A DNA stretch of 64,000 nucleotides from Clostridium cellulovorans 743B. Lineage in GTDB: Bacteria; Bacillota; Clostridia; Clostridiales; Clostridiaceae. This document shows, one piece after another, positions 39,884 through 49,467 of this stretch. The stretch spans positions 2,976,001 to 3,040,000 of the forward strand of contig NC_014393.1 in assembly GCF_000145275.1 (NCBI RefSeq). The letters are read 5' to 3'. The notes under the pieces are model-generated. The model was given only the letters and a program-made list of their open reading frames with translations. It was not told the DNA's origin and did no database searches. The position numbers were made by a program, and so were the translations under genes. Each line of letters begins with the position of its first letter. Position 1 is the first letter of the stretch.

Positions 39884-42817
39884 ATGAATCTTTTTAAAAT
39901 TGGAGGACATGATATTAAAAATATTTTTACAAAAAGATATTTAAGAATAGCAGTGCCGGCAATTATCATCACTCCACTGCTATACTCTTTATTATATCTT
40001 TACGCCTTTTGGGATCCCTACAATAAACTAGAGGACATGCCTGTCGCAGTAGTTAACCTAGACCAAGGTGCCACTCAAGACGGCAAAGATGTAAATTATG
40101 GTAAAGATATAGTAGAAAATTTAAAAGATAATAGTGAAGTAGGTTGGAAATTTGTTTCAAAAGAAGAAGCAGATAACGGCCTAGAAAACAATGAATTTTA
40201 CGCCAAATTTGAGATTCCAAAGGATTTCTCAAAGAAGGTAACTAGTGCTAAAGATTCTACTCCAACAACAGCAGATTTAAACTTTGTATGTGATGAGAAA
40301 AAGAACTTTTTAGCAGCTAACTTAAATCATATCGTAGAAGCACAGTTAAAAGAAACTATAACACGTAATATATCTAATAACTATGTTTCTGGTACTTTTG
40401 ATAAGTTATATGAAGTAAAAGATGGTATGGTTAAAGCAGCAGATGGTAACAAACAACTTAAAGATGGCTTAGATCAGCTAAATGGAAAGGTTCCAAAAGT
40501 TGGTGAAAAAGATCCTTCTGGAATTCCTAAATTATACGATGGACAAGTTGCTCTTAATTCTGGAATTTTACAATTAAATGATGGTTTACAACTAATGAAT
40601 AATGGTAAGCCAGAACTTGAAGATGGTATAAACCAACTTTCTACTAAAGTTCCACTTTTATACAAAGGTCAAAATGACCTTAACTCCGGAATTTCACTAT
40701 TGAATAATGGATTAAAGAAAATGAATGATGGCAAACCAGAGCTTGAAGATGGTATAAATCAATTATCTACTAAAGTTCCACTATTATATAAAGGTCAAAG
40801 CGATCTTAATTCTGGTATAAAGCAAATAACAGGAGGATTAGGTGTATTATTATATAAGGGAATTCCTACAATAAAAGAAGGGTCGGATAAGCTTAGTGAT
40901 GGAACAACAAAATTAATTGATGGCCAAACTAAGTTAGACTCTGGAATTTCAAAATTTAATGCTTCCTTAGGAGAATTAAATAAAGGCGTCTCTAACCTAA
41001 GTGATGGGATTAGTAAAGCTAAAGATTCAACTGATCTATTATCTAAAGGCAGCAGTGCTTTATACGATGGTTTCTCAAAGAAACTGTCTCCATCAATTGA
41101 TGGAATCAGTTCTGGGTTATCTCAGATGAATTCTTTAATCACTTCAGGTGCGGCTGATGTTACGAAGTTAAATAGTGGAGCTACTTCATTATCAAATGCT
41201 AGTGATTCTATAAATACTGCTTCAGATCAATCAGCCCAAGCTTTAACTAATCTTATCACGGCAGTAAAAAATATACCTGAAAGTGAAAGAATTAGTTTAG
41301 GCTTAAGTGATGCCCAATTAGCTACCTTAAAAACTCAGTTAACTGGCTATACTGATTCAGTAAAACAATATTCAACTTCAGCAAAGACGATGTCACAAGG
41401 TACAATTAATTTAACAAACACTGTACAATCAATCGGTACAAATATAGACAAATTAAATACTGGTGCATCTCAACTTAAAACTGGTTCTACTACCTTTGGT
41501 AATAACTTAAGTGATTTAAATAACGGTTTAACTGCTTTAAATTCTGGATTTTTAGTAGCTAATGAAGGTGCTAAAGCTTTAAGTGATGGTGCATCAAAAG
41601 CTTCTTTAGCTAGTTCAGAATTATTAAAAGGTTCAAACACCTTGCTTAAAAGTCAACAAGATCTAAAACTTGGTATTGATACTTATGGTTCAAGTGTTAA
41701 TTCAAGTTTAACTAACAGCGTTGGGAAACTGTTTGAAGGATCATCTAATGCATTTGTTGGTTCAAATAAATTAGTTAAAGGTTCTACAGACTTAAAAGTT
41801 GGTGTTGATAAACTATCTTCAAAATCTCCAGCTTTAATTGCTGGTATTTCAGATGCATATTCCGGTTCTAATAGATTACTTAATGGATCCAATCAATTAG
41901 TTGACGGTACTACACTATTAAAAGATGGTGTTGATAGATTATCTTCAAAGGCTCCAGAATTAATTGATGGTATTACAAGAGCAGCTTCAGGTAGTGCACA
42001 ATTAGCAGACGGTTCTAATCAATTAGTCAATGGACAAAAAGAAGCAAAAGACGCTGTTCAAAAGTTAGATGACGGTTCAACTGAACTTTATAACAAAACT
42101 GATGAAGGAGCTAAAAAGCTTACTGATGGTTTAAAAAATAGCTCAGAAGACATGGGTGAATTCGTTTCTGAACCACTAAGCTTTAATATTTCACCAACAA
42201 ATCCAGTTCCAAACTACGGAACAGGTTTTGCACCATACTTTATAGCTCTTTCTTTATGGATTGGAGCAATAATGATGTCTTTCGTTATTCATTCAAGAAC
42301 TGAAGAATTTAAAGAAGCATCAAAATTCCATAAAGTATTTGGGAAATTTATTTCCTTTGGCTTTATAGGTATACTTCAAGCAATCTGTGTTGGTGCAATA
42401 GTATTGGCTTTAGGATTACACCCTACTAACACTGTATTGTACTTTGCACTAATATTACTCTTTGCTCTAGTATTTATTTCCATTGCACAATTCTTTATAT
42501 CAATGGTTGGAGATGCTGGAAGACTTATATGCATAATATTATTGATACTTCAGTTAACTGCTTGTGCAGGTACTTTCCCATTAGAACTTGTACCTGGATT
42601 CTTTAAGGTTCTCAACCCATTTATGCCATTCACATACGTGGTAGAGTCATTAAAAGAAGCAATTTCAGCTACATCAATAAATTACAGCGTAGTTGGTAAA
42701 GATGTACTTATCTTAACTATAATAATGATAGTATTCTTAACAGCAACAGTAATGTTGAGAAACTTTGGAGAAAGAACTCAAGAAGCTATTGATAGAAGAA
42801 AATCTCAAGCAAAGTAA
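39884..42817 (+). CDS. YhgE/Pip-family membrane protein
   Basis: Large envelope protein of the phage-infection-protein (Pip)/YhgE family, also related to ABC-2 permeases; its biochemical role is not settled. One membrane helix near residues 20-45 is followed by an extracytoplasmic region to about 760 made of repeated LxxGxxxLxxG heptad-type units (for example two near-identical PELEDGINQLSTKVPLLYKG units), likely a long helical stalk. About five helices follow at the C terminus (from YFIALSLWIGAIMMSF). At 977 aa it is within the family range. ATG 39884 has GAAGGAGG 7 nt upstream. Operators overlap its promoter, but no TetR gene is in view next to it. Ends in its own terminator. Confidence 0.9.
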   Translation: MNLFKIGGHDIKNIFTKRYLRIAVPAIIITPLLYSLLYLYAFWDPYNKLEDMPVAVVNLDQGATQDGKDVNYGKDIVENLKDNSEVGWKFVSKEEADNGLENNEFYAKFEIPKDFSKKVTSAKDSTPTTADLNFVCDEKKNFLAANLNHIVEAQLKETITRNISNNYVSGTFDKLYEVKDGMVKAADGNKQLKDGLDQLNGKVPKVGEKDPSGIPKLYDGQVALNSGILQLNDGLQLMNNGKPELEDGINQLSTKVPLLYKGQNDLNSGISLLNNGLKKMNDGKPELEDGINQLSTKVPLLYKGQSDLNSGIKQITGGLGVLLYKGIPTIKEGSDKLSDGTTKLIDGQTKLDSGISKFNASLGELNKGVSNLSDGISKAKDSTDLLSKGSSALYDGFSKKLSPSIDGISSGLSQMNSLITSGAADVTKLNSGATSLSNASDSINTASDQSAQALTNLITAVKNIPESERISLGLSDAQLATLKTQLTGYTDSVKQYSTSAKTMSQGTINLTNTVQSIGTNIDKLNTGASQLKTGSTTFGNNLSDLNNGLTALNSGFLVANEGAKALSDGASKASLASSELLKGSNTLLKSQQDLKLGIDTYGSSVNSSLTNSVGKLFEGSSNAFVGSNKLVKGSTDLKVGVDKLSSKSPALIAGISDAYSGSNRLLNGSNQLVDGTTLLKDGVDRLSSKAPELIDGITRAASGSAQLADGSNQLVNGQKEAKDAVQKLDDGSTELYNKTDEGAKKLTDGLKNSSEDMGEFVSEPLSFNISPTNPVPNYGTGFAPYFIALSLWIGAIMMSFVIHSRTEEFKEASKFHKVFGKFISFGFIGILQAICVGAIVLALGLHPTNTVLYFALILLFALVFISIAQFFISMVGDAGRLICIILLILQLTACAGTFPLELVPGFFKVLNPFMPFTYVVESLKEAISATSINYSVVGKDVLILTIIMIVFLTATVMLRNFGERTQEAIDRRKSQAK

Positions 42818-42824
42818 TTTAAAT

Positions 42825-42852
42825 AAAAAAACCACCAACAAGGTGGTTTTTT
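42825..42852 (+). terminator. Terminator of the YhgE gene
   Basis: AAAAAAACCACC, five-base loop, GGTGGTTTTTT, starting 8 bases after the stop. The symmetric A and T runs would let it work in both directions, also ending the DUF421 gene from the other side. Confidence 0.9.
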
Positions 42853-42936
42853 ATGCTTTATATTCTTTAGTTTTTATAATCACTATCTGTTTTACCTAGC
42901 AGTTTAATTTATGTATCAGAACCTATTATTAGCTAT

Positions 42937-43644
42937 TTATTCAAACATATCACGGCTCATATTCTTTTTTATTTTTACATAAACACTTAGATCCTTCTTG
43001 TCATCACAGGTGGCAAGAAATACTTGTGAAACATCTGAAATTCCTTGATTTTTTAATTGCTTTCCAAGCCATTTCTCATCCTTACCAGTGAATTTGAGAT
43101 TATCCTTCAGAACTTTACCATCTATGATTATATTTACCACTAATTTTTCTTGTTGAACCTTTAGATTTAAGTCACTTGGCGTTGCTGGTCTTTGTAATGA
43201 TACTGGAAGAAAACTAATCTTCCCATTTGATTCTAAAACAGCAGTTTCAATATTAGATAAATTGAAAAATCCACTATTTCTACATTGTGTCAAAAACTCA
43301 CTAAGATCGAGTTTTGCTTTCTTAAAGTTTGCTTCAAAGAGTTTTCCTTGGTCAAAAAGAATAAGGGTTTCTCCTGTTAATATTCTTCTAAACTTTATTG
43401 ATTTAGAAGTTAAAATGGAAAAAGCTACTGATACTATTGCATATACTATCATTGCAATTAATGGTCTTATATAATCATCGCTTAGTGACGTAGCCATTTC
43501 TGCTGCGATAGAACCAATGGTAATTCCATTAATATAGTCAAACATACTTACTTGTGACATCTGCCGATTTCCAATGATTTTAGTCAAAATAAAAAGTGCA
43601 ACAACTGATCCGATAGATGTAAGTACAACTCTCAACAACTCCAT
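42937..43644 (-). CDS. DUF421 membrane protein (YetF-like)
   Basis: Function unknown. The start at 43644 (MELLRVV) is chosen because GAAAGG lies 9 nt upstream; the frame runs to 43719. Three membrane helices in the first ~90 residues (GSVVALFILTKIIGNRQMSQ is typical of the family), then the DUF421 cytoplasmic domain with GETLILFDQGKLFEANFKKAKL and the RNSGFFNLSNIETAVLESNGKISFLP-type signature region. Conserved next to general stress or germination genes in other Firmicutes, but neither is adjacent here. It converges with the YhgE gene. Confidence 0.88.
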   Translation of the reverse strand: MELLRVVLTSIGSVVALFILTKIIGNRQMSQVSMFDYINGITIGSIAAEMATSLSDDYIRPLIAMIVYAIVSVAFSILTSKSIKFRRILTGETLILFDQGKLFEANFKKAKLDLSEFLTQCRNSGFFNLSNIETAVLESNGKISFLPVSLQRPATPSDLNLKVQQEKLVVNIIIDGKVLKDNLKFTGKDEKWLGKQLKNQGISDVSQVFLATCDDKKDLSVYVKIKKNMSRDMFE

Positions 43645-43794
43645 TTTTTTCATCCTTTCAAGAAAATCAATTCCTTTGTATAGGTTGCAATAAATAGTTT
43701 TCCTAATTATCTTTCTCATTTACAAAAAAAATATTATTTGACCATAACTATTTTTCACTTTAATTCTATTTTTATAAAAATAAATTATAGACAC

Positions 43795-43830
43795 AAAAAC
43801 AGCAAAGACTTTAAAAATCCTTGCTGTTTT
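43795..43830 (-). terminator. Terminator after the surface-protein pseudogene
   Basis: AAAACAGCAA pairs with TTGCTGTTTT (right arm 43821-43830). T-runs on both strands make it bidirectional; it lies between the pseudogene end and the DUF421 promoter region. Confidence 0.65.
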
Positions 43831-43891
43831 ATATTTTACAGATAATTGTTATAAAATTTTATCTTTTACTATTTAATTTTGATTTTACTTC

Positions 43892-45670
43892 TTAAATATA
43901 CAATCCCCCACCGAGAATCATTGTTAATCCAAAAGCTATTAATACAGTTGTATCAATAAATGTACCAAACTGTGGCAATACATTGCCTACACTATCCGCT
44001 TCTCCAATAACAAATTTACTTAGGTGTGTTGTTTCAAAGGTAAAAGTATTGCTTGTGCTGTCATAGCTTCCAGCTAAATTTTCAAAGTTTTGAGTACTTT
44101 CATTATAATAGAAAACAGCTAACTTACCAGTATTTATTGCTGCTATGTCCTCAGCACTTAGATTTAATATCACTTGTGCTTTATTAGCATTACTAAATAA
44201 ATGTCCTTTACTTTTCCACCATCTTTATTATATATACTTACTTCAAAGTTAAACACCTTATTGACAGCTTTAATTGATGTAGCCAAAGGGTCATTTGTAT
44301 TTATTATTTGTTTGAAGGATAAATACTCCCCTTCTGATAATATAGTATAATCGATTGCACCTATTGGAAGTGCTAAATCTATCCCTGAAGTTTTAAATTG
44401 CAACTTACCTGAACCACCCAATTATAGATGATATATCTACTCTTATTTCAACTGGAATATTATCACTGGATACTCCTGTTTCTATTACATTAGTAGCATT
44501 TTTGTCTATACTATTTTTTTGTATAGTTACAATAACTGTACCATCATTAATATTTATTATGTTTACCATAGGATAAACTAATTTTTCAACATTTATGCTT
44601 GGAGTTGTAACTAAATCACCGTTGTTTACATAAATATAACTCCAATTATGAGCAACTACAAAGTGATTATTATCTACTACATTTAAATACCATAGTCTTG
44701 GATAATTAATTCTATACTTTGCTATAAAACTGTCATTTTCAAGCTTTTTAAGATCCACACCATCTTGTACTCATATAACTCCATTGCTATCTTTAGTGGT
44801 AGTTTGTATATTTACTAACCCGTTATCTGCACCATAGGTTTTAGAGATAACACCACTTCCAGTTTCATTTACTTTAAGCAATAGATCTGGTCTAGTACCT
44901 CCAATTTCTGGATCATGCATATTAAACCAAATATTATCTTCATAATCAATTTTAATTCCCTCTAAGTTTTCTATAGAATATCCATTAGTTTCTATCTTAT
45001 ATTTCATAATATTATTTATCAACTTTAATCAATGAAGGATTTGTTACAGACGTTACCCAAAGATTTCCTTTGCTATCCATATTAAATGTATTTACTAACA
45101 GTACTCCGTGTTCATATAGGTTTAAAATACTTTGTTTATTACCTGTTATCTTTATTAAGCAAACCTTCCCAGACCTAAAATTTTCTGTTTCAGTAGAATA
45201 ACTTAAAACAATTGTACCATATTTATATATTTTTACATATCTGGGAATTTCAAAGATTGAAATCCAGTTGGAACTTGCACATCACATAGTTTTCCAATTT
45301 CTCCAGTAGTAAGATTTAATGAATTAATCGAAACACCACTAGTTCCACGAACTAAATAGTAGAAACTACCAGAAGCTGCACCTATATAATTACGGAAATC
45401 TTCAAGTTCAGTCTCAAATCTATTACTAGTCTCATCTGGATTATGTTTAATTATTTCAACTGGACTGCCCTCTGAGCTTTGTATAATGACTAAAGAAGAT
45501 TTGTTATAATTCTCTAGTCTATATACATTGTTTATATCTCGGCCCAAATAACTTCCATTATAATTTAGATTACCATTTTTATCATAGCTACTTAATGGTA
45601 AATTTGTTGCATTTACTCGCTGGGCTAACAAACCCATAGGTAGAATTGTAATGATGAACACATACACCAA
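43892..45670 (-). pseudogene. Decayed LPxTG-type surface protein with propeller-like repeats
   Basis: One protein is spread over five fragments in changing frames. In order: signal peptide (VFIITILPMGLLAQRVNA) with only a TTG start; frameshift near 45,240, after which RYVKIYKYGTIVLS resumes; frameshift near 45,020; in-frame TGA at 44,771-44,773, with coding continuing as VQDGVDLKKLEND; frameshift near 44,415 (resuming SGKLQFKTSGIDL); and one near 44,200 (resuming SNANKAQVILNLSAED). The C terminus has LPQFGTFID followed by a hydrophobic helix, a sortase-type sorting signal with Phe for Thr, and an early TAA before a lysine-rich tail. The middle (DNIWFNMHDP, DSKGNLWVTSV) resembles repeats of propeller proteins. 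At least five lesions make sequencing error an unlikely full explanation. Confidence 0.85.
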
Positions 45671-45923
45671 AATAAGACTTAATTTTCTTTTAATGATTTA
45701 ATAATATTCTAATGGTTATACTTGATAATTTTGCTATAATATCTTTAAAATTTCTTATAATCTATTTTTATTCATCTCATATCATCACCTGCAAGATTAA
45801 TAATGTATATATAACAAAATCTCATATATAATTTCCAATAACTTTCTACATTAAACTCATATACAGTGCTAAGACAATATATATTTTTAATCGAACCGTA
45901 TATATATCCATCATTCTTGAAAA

Positions 45924-45964
45924 AACCAAACCTTTGGATATCTTAACTATCCAAAGGTTTGGTT
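45924..45964 (-). terminator. Terminator of the chemoreceptor gene
   Basis: A perfect 17-bp stem (AACCAAACCTTTGGATA and its complement, 45924-45940 and 45948-45964) with a 7-nt loop; the minus strand continues TTTTTTC. A strong intrinsic terminator. Confidence 0.9.
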
Positions 45965-45969
45965 ATATA

Positions 45970-46000
45970 TAAGTTTCAATATTAAAACTACATTTAAATT
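45970..46000 (-). repeat. Dispersed intergenic repeat, partial copy 3 (inverted)
   Basis: Read on the minus strand, TGTAGTTTTAATATTGAAAC matches the core of the copies at 30.2 and 59.9 kb with a few changes. The core is itself nearly palindromic. Confidence 0.35.
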
Positions 46001-46111
46001 CTATACTATAGCCACTAAGCTTGGTAAGTTGTAAATCAACTTTATTGCAACATATATACATTAAAATTTAATTACTGATGATTATATTTAAGAATATATT
46101 TTTATATTAAA

Positions 46112-47848
46112 CTATACATTAAAATTTGCAATCATTTTAGATAGCTTATGTACTGATGCCTTGGCTCCATTTACATTACTTAATACAACTTGAGAGTTTT
46201 CAGCAACAATAGTAGTTTTATTTGCTATGTCTGCGCTTCCATCAGCACCTTCATTATTTGCCTTTGTAATATCTTCAATTGCTAAAGTAACATTTTTAAC
46301 TGCATCTAGCAATTCTCTTGATCTGATGCTAATATTCTCTGAAAGCTTGCTATAATATCCGGCATCTTTGCTGTATTGCTCACTTGTTGAAACAAGCGTC
46401 TCATAATCATTGACAACTTGAGTATCTATAAATTCTAATACTTCACTTGAACTTTGAGATAAGTTTCGAACTGATTCCAAAATTATACTTATAGTACTTT
46501 GAATATCTTTAGCAGCTTCATTTGATTCAGAAGCCAAATTTCTCACTTCATCAGCTACTACAGCAAAACCTTTCCCATGTTCCCCTGCTCTAGCTGCCTC
46601 GATATTTGCGTTCAAAGCTAAAATATTAGTTTGATTTGAAATTTGTAATATTCTATTTAACATTTCTGTTATCTTTTCAATAGATTTCGATTGTTCTAAA
46701 GCTTCAACCATCTTAATATGAGTTATCTCATAAACTTCCTTTAGTTTTTTCTGAGCTAACAATGAATTTTCATTTACCTTCTCAGCTCTAGCATTAATTT
46801 TCTCCGAGGCAGTGTATCCCTCATTAGCGATACTCGAGAATCTATTAATGTCATTTTCAATTTCAAAGGCAGAAGCATTAATTTCTTCTGTTGCAGCAGC
46901 AGTCTCTTGCATACTCTCACTGATTTCATCAGTAATTTCCGATATATCAATAATATTTTTATTCAGGTCATCAATATTTTTTGCAACAGCCCTAAACAGA
47001 GAATCTAATTCTTTTGATTGAATCATTACTGCTTTAACTATGCAATGAACATTCTCAATAAATAAATTAAAGTACTTTGACATATCTCCAATCTCATCTT
47101 TACTAATGACTTCCAAGCGCTTTGTTAAATCTCCATTTCCACTGGCAATATCTCTCAGCATCTCCGTAGTTGTTTTTATTGGCTTCGTAATTTGCTTTAT
47201 AATTACTGTTGAGATAAATACAAGTAACAGTATCATTGCTATAATTAGAATTGCTGTAATAGTCATCGTCCTATTTATATACGCATTTGCTTGCTTTTCA
47301 ATTCTAACATTGTTATCATTAGCTAATACTACTACCTTATCAATATTCTCTCTGTGCATATTATAAGCAACTGCTAGTTTTCCATAAGTAAGACTATTTG
47401 CAGTGTTTTTATCACCCTTTTCTATTGCAGGTAAAAACTCTGTTTTATATATATTAAAGAATTCTTCTGCTGCTACATAAGCGCTTTCAGTCATTAGAGT
47501 CTTGGTTTCCCCTTCATCTAAATTTTCGACCCAGACCTTATGTCTTTCTTCATAATCATCCTTCAACTTTTCCATCTTTTCCTTATAATCTTTAACTTTT
47601 GAATCACTTGTTTCATTTACCATCTGCATGGTAGTTAAGTACGCTTCTATGATATATTCAGGCGGCGGTAATATGTCAGCAACCAAATCTTTTCCTTCGA
47701 TGATCTCATCGTAAATTGGTCCATTCACCTTAATTTTTGTCAATGTATTAATAGAATACAAAGCAAAAATACTAAATCCAAAGATAAAGATTGCAATTAA
47801 GATACTTATCTTATACTTTATTTTCAGTTTGTTGATTAAAAAACCCAT
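46112..47848 (-). CDS. Methyl-accepting chemotaxis protein
   Basis: Membrane chemoreceptor signalling to CheA/CheW/CheV. ATG 47848 (MGFLINKLK) is chosen for the GGGGG site 7 nt upstream; the open frame runs to 47965 without one. Helix at about 12-32, an extracytoplasmic helical sensor (about 35-190, 4-helix-bundle type with acidic, lysine-rich helices), second helix at about 195-215, HAMP (SGNGDLTKRLEVISKDEIGD), then the signalling domain with the hairpin-tip sequence ISNQTNILALNANIEAARAG. Length of 578 aa is normal. The ligand cannot be inferred. Monocistronic with a strong terminator. Confidence 0.94.
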   Translation of the reverse strand: MGFLINKLKIKYKISILIAIFIFGFSIFALYSINTLTKIKVNGPIYDEIIEGKDLVADILPPPEYIIEAYLTTMQMVNETSDSKVKDYKEKMEKLKDDYEERHKVWVENLDEGETKTLMTESAYVAAEEFFNIYKTEFLPAIEKGDKNTANSLTYGKLAVAYNMHRENIDKVVVLANDNNVRIEKQANAYINRTMTITAILIIAMILLLVFISTVIIKQITKPIKTTTEMLRDIASGNGDLTKRLEVISKDEIGDMSKYFNLFIENVHCIVKAVMIQSKELDSLFRAVAKNIDDLNKNIIDISEITDEISESMQETAAATEEINASAFEIENDINRFSSIANEGYTASEKINARAEKVNENSLLAQKKLKEVYEITHIKMVEALEQSKSIEKITEMLNRILQISNQTNILALNANIEAARAGEHGKGFAVVADEVRNLASESNEAAKDIQSTISIILESVRNLSQSSSEVLEFIDTQVVNDYETLVSTSEQYSKDAGYYSKLSENISIRSRELLDAVKNVTLAIEDITKANNEGADGSADIANKTTIVAENSQVVLSNVNGAKASVHKLSKMIANFNV

Positions 47849-48065
47849 TACTATTCCCCCAATGGTATATTTTACATTATCATTTTCAAATAATGTTGCC
47901 CACTCCACATCATGAATAATAAGTAAGTCAACATTTATTTTACCATGATATATAAAAAAATACAAATTGCTTTATAGTTTTGCATTACTAAATCAATTTA
48001 ATTTTGTATAAATTTTTCATTGAGGTGAAAAAATAATTTAATTATCATACTAAACTGAATTTATA

Positions 48066-49304
48066 TTAATAAATCTTCTCTACATTATATCCTTGTTCAT
48101 TTAATGCTTTTATGATTTTCTCAATATGATCATGTCCATTAGTCTCTACAGTTACTTCCAAAACCACATGTTTTAATCTATCTATCGCTTTAAACTGATT
48201 ATGATCAAGTTTTATTACATTTGCCTTCATATCAGATAAAATTTTTGCTATTTCTAAAAGTTGACCTGGAGTATCCTTAAGCTTAACAGAAAAACATAAA
48301 ATCCTCCCCCTAGAAAGAAGACCATGGTTTAAAAGAGCAGACATAGTAACTATATCTATATTACCACCACTAATTATCGAAACTATTTTTTTCCCTTTAA
48401 AATTTAATTTATTAAGGGCTGCCAAAGACATCACTCCTGTTGCTTCAGCCACAAGCTTATGTTTCTCTAAAAGAATATAAACAGCTTCCATTAGTTCTTG
48501 GTCACTAACAGTTATGATTTCGTCCACATATTCTTTTATAACCTTAAAAGTCTGTTCTCCGGGATTTTTTACAGCAGCTCCATCAGCAATGGTATCTATT
48601 GTTTCAGCAAAAACAAGCTTCCCAAGATCAAAGGAACGCTTCATTGGATTTGCTCCATCCGCTTGAACACCAATAATTTTTATTTCCGGATTAAGTGCTT
48701 TGGCAGCAACAGCTATTCCACTGATTAATCCTCCACCGCCTATTGGTACAAGGATTGCATCTACATCCTTTAGTTCTTCAATAATTTCTAAAGCAATAGT
48801 CCCTTGACCTGCCATCACATCCAGATCATCAAAAGGATGAACAAAAGTATATCCATTTTCTCTTTCTAGCTTTCTTGCTTCTTCATAAGCATCATCATAT
48901 ACTTTTCCTTTAAGCACAACTTTAGCTCCATAATTTTCAGTAGCTTGAACCTTTATTAATGGCGTGGTTTCTGGCATAACAATGGTTGCTTTGATTCCTA
49001 ACTTATTTGCAGCGTAAGCTATTCCTTGAGCATGATTTCCTGCTGAAGATGCTATTAGTCCTTTTTGCTTTTTATCGTCACTTAGTTTTGATATTTTATT
49101 TAAAGCACCTCTAAGTTTAAATGCTCCAGTTATCTGCAAATTCTCTGGCTTAATATAAACCTCATTTCCACTTTCTTTACTAAACTCATAACTATAAATC
49201 AAATTTGTATTTATACATATATTTCTGATTCTACTTCTCGCCTCTAATATATCATTTAAGGTTAATACTTTATCATCAACACTATTTTTAGAAAAATGCT
49301 CCAT
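48066..49304 (-). CDS. ilvA: Threonine ammonia-lyase with ACT-like domain
   Basis: PLP enzyme turning threonine into 2-oxobutanoate and ammonia. The PLP Lys is in ITGAFKLRGALNK; SSAGNHAQG and the phosphate-binding loop VPIGGGGLISG are intact. Residues about 330-412 form an ACT-like domain (KLKDTPGQLLEIAKIL). The 412-residue length with a single ACT domain matches the catabolic/short IlvA (TdcB-like) group rather than the long two-ACT biosynthetic form, so tdcB is an alternative name. ATG 49304 has GGGAGAAGG just upstream. No isoleucine genes are adjacent, so whether it serves degradation or synthesis is unclear. Confidence 0.93.
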   Translation of the reverse strand: MEHFSKNSVDDKVLTLNDILEARSRIRNICINTNLIYSYEFSKESGNEVYIKPENLQITGAFKLRGALNKISKLSDDKKQKGLIASSAGNHAQGIAYAANKLGIKATIVMPETTPLIKVQATENYGAKVVLKGKVYDDAYEEARKLERENGYTFVHPFDDLDVMAGQGTIALEIIEELKDVDAILVPIGGGGLISGIAVAAKALNPEIKIIGVQADGANPMKRSFDLGKLVFAETIDTIADGAAVKNPGEQTFKVIKEYVDEIITVSDQELMEAVYILLEKHKLVAEATGVMSLAALNKLNFKGKKIVSIISGGNIDIVTMSALLNHGLLSRGRILCFSVKLKDTPGQLLEIAKILSDMKANVIKLDHNQFKAIDRLKHVVLEVTVETNGHDHIEKIIKALNEQGYNVEKIY

Positions 49305-49425
49305 ATTCCTTCTCCCTTCTTTTGTTTACTGATAAATTTAAAACTACAACTAAACTTAGTTTAAAACTTGGACATATTTAGACATATAAGGTATAAGTGT
49401 TAAATTTACAAACCTATATAAAAAA

Positions 49426-49444
49426 GAGAATCTTTATGATTCTC
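49426..49444 (-). terminator. Terminator of the JetD-like gene
   Basis: GAGAATC, loop of five, GATTCTC, followed on the minus strand by TTTTTTAT. It ends the gene whose stop is at 49468 and insulates the threonine ammonia-lyase gene. Confidence 0.85.
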
Positions 49445-49467
49445 AAATTTGCATCCTATATAACAAT

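Larger units (their letters stand above)
45671..46111. other. Gene-free gap between the pseudogene and the chemoreceptor
   Basis: About 440 AT-rich bases. They contain the chemoreceptor terminator and an inverted partial copy of the dispersed repeat (both listed). The upstream part (45,671-45,900) presumably held the pseudogene promoter; nothing clear is visible. Confidence 0.5.

Noticed and set aside
40400..42150. Tandem-repeat-like DNA in the YhgE gene
   Set aside because: The repeats follow the codon frame and encode degenerate heptad units of the protein stalk, as expected for the family.
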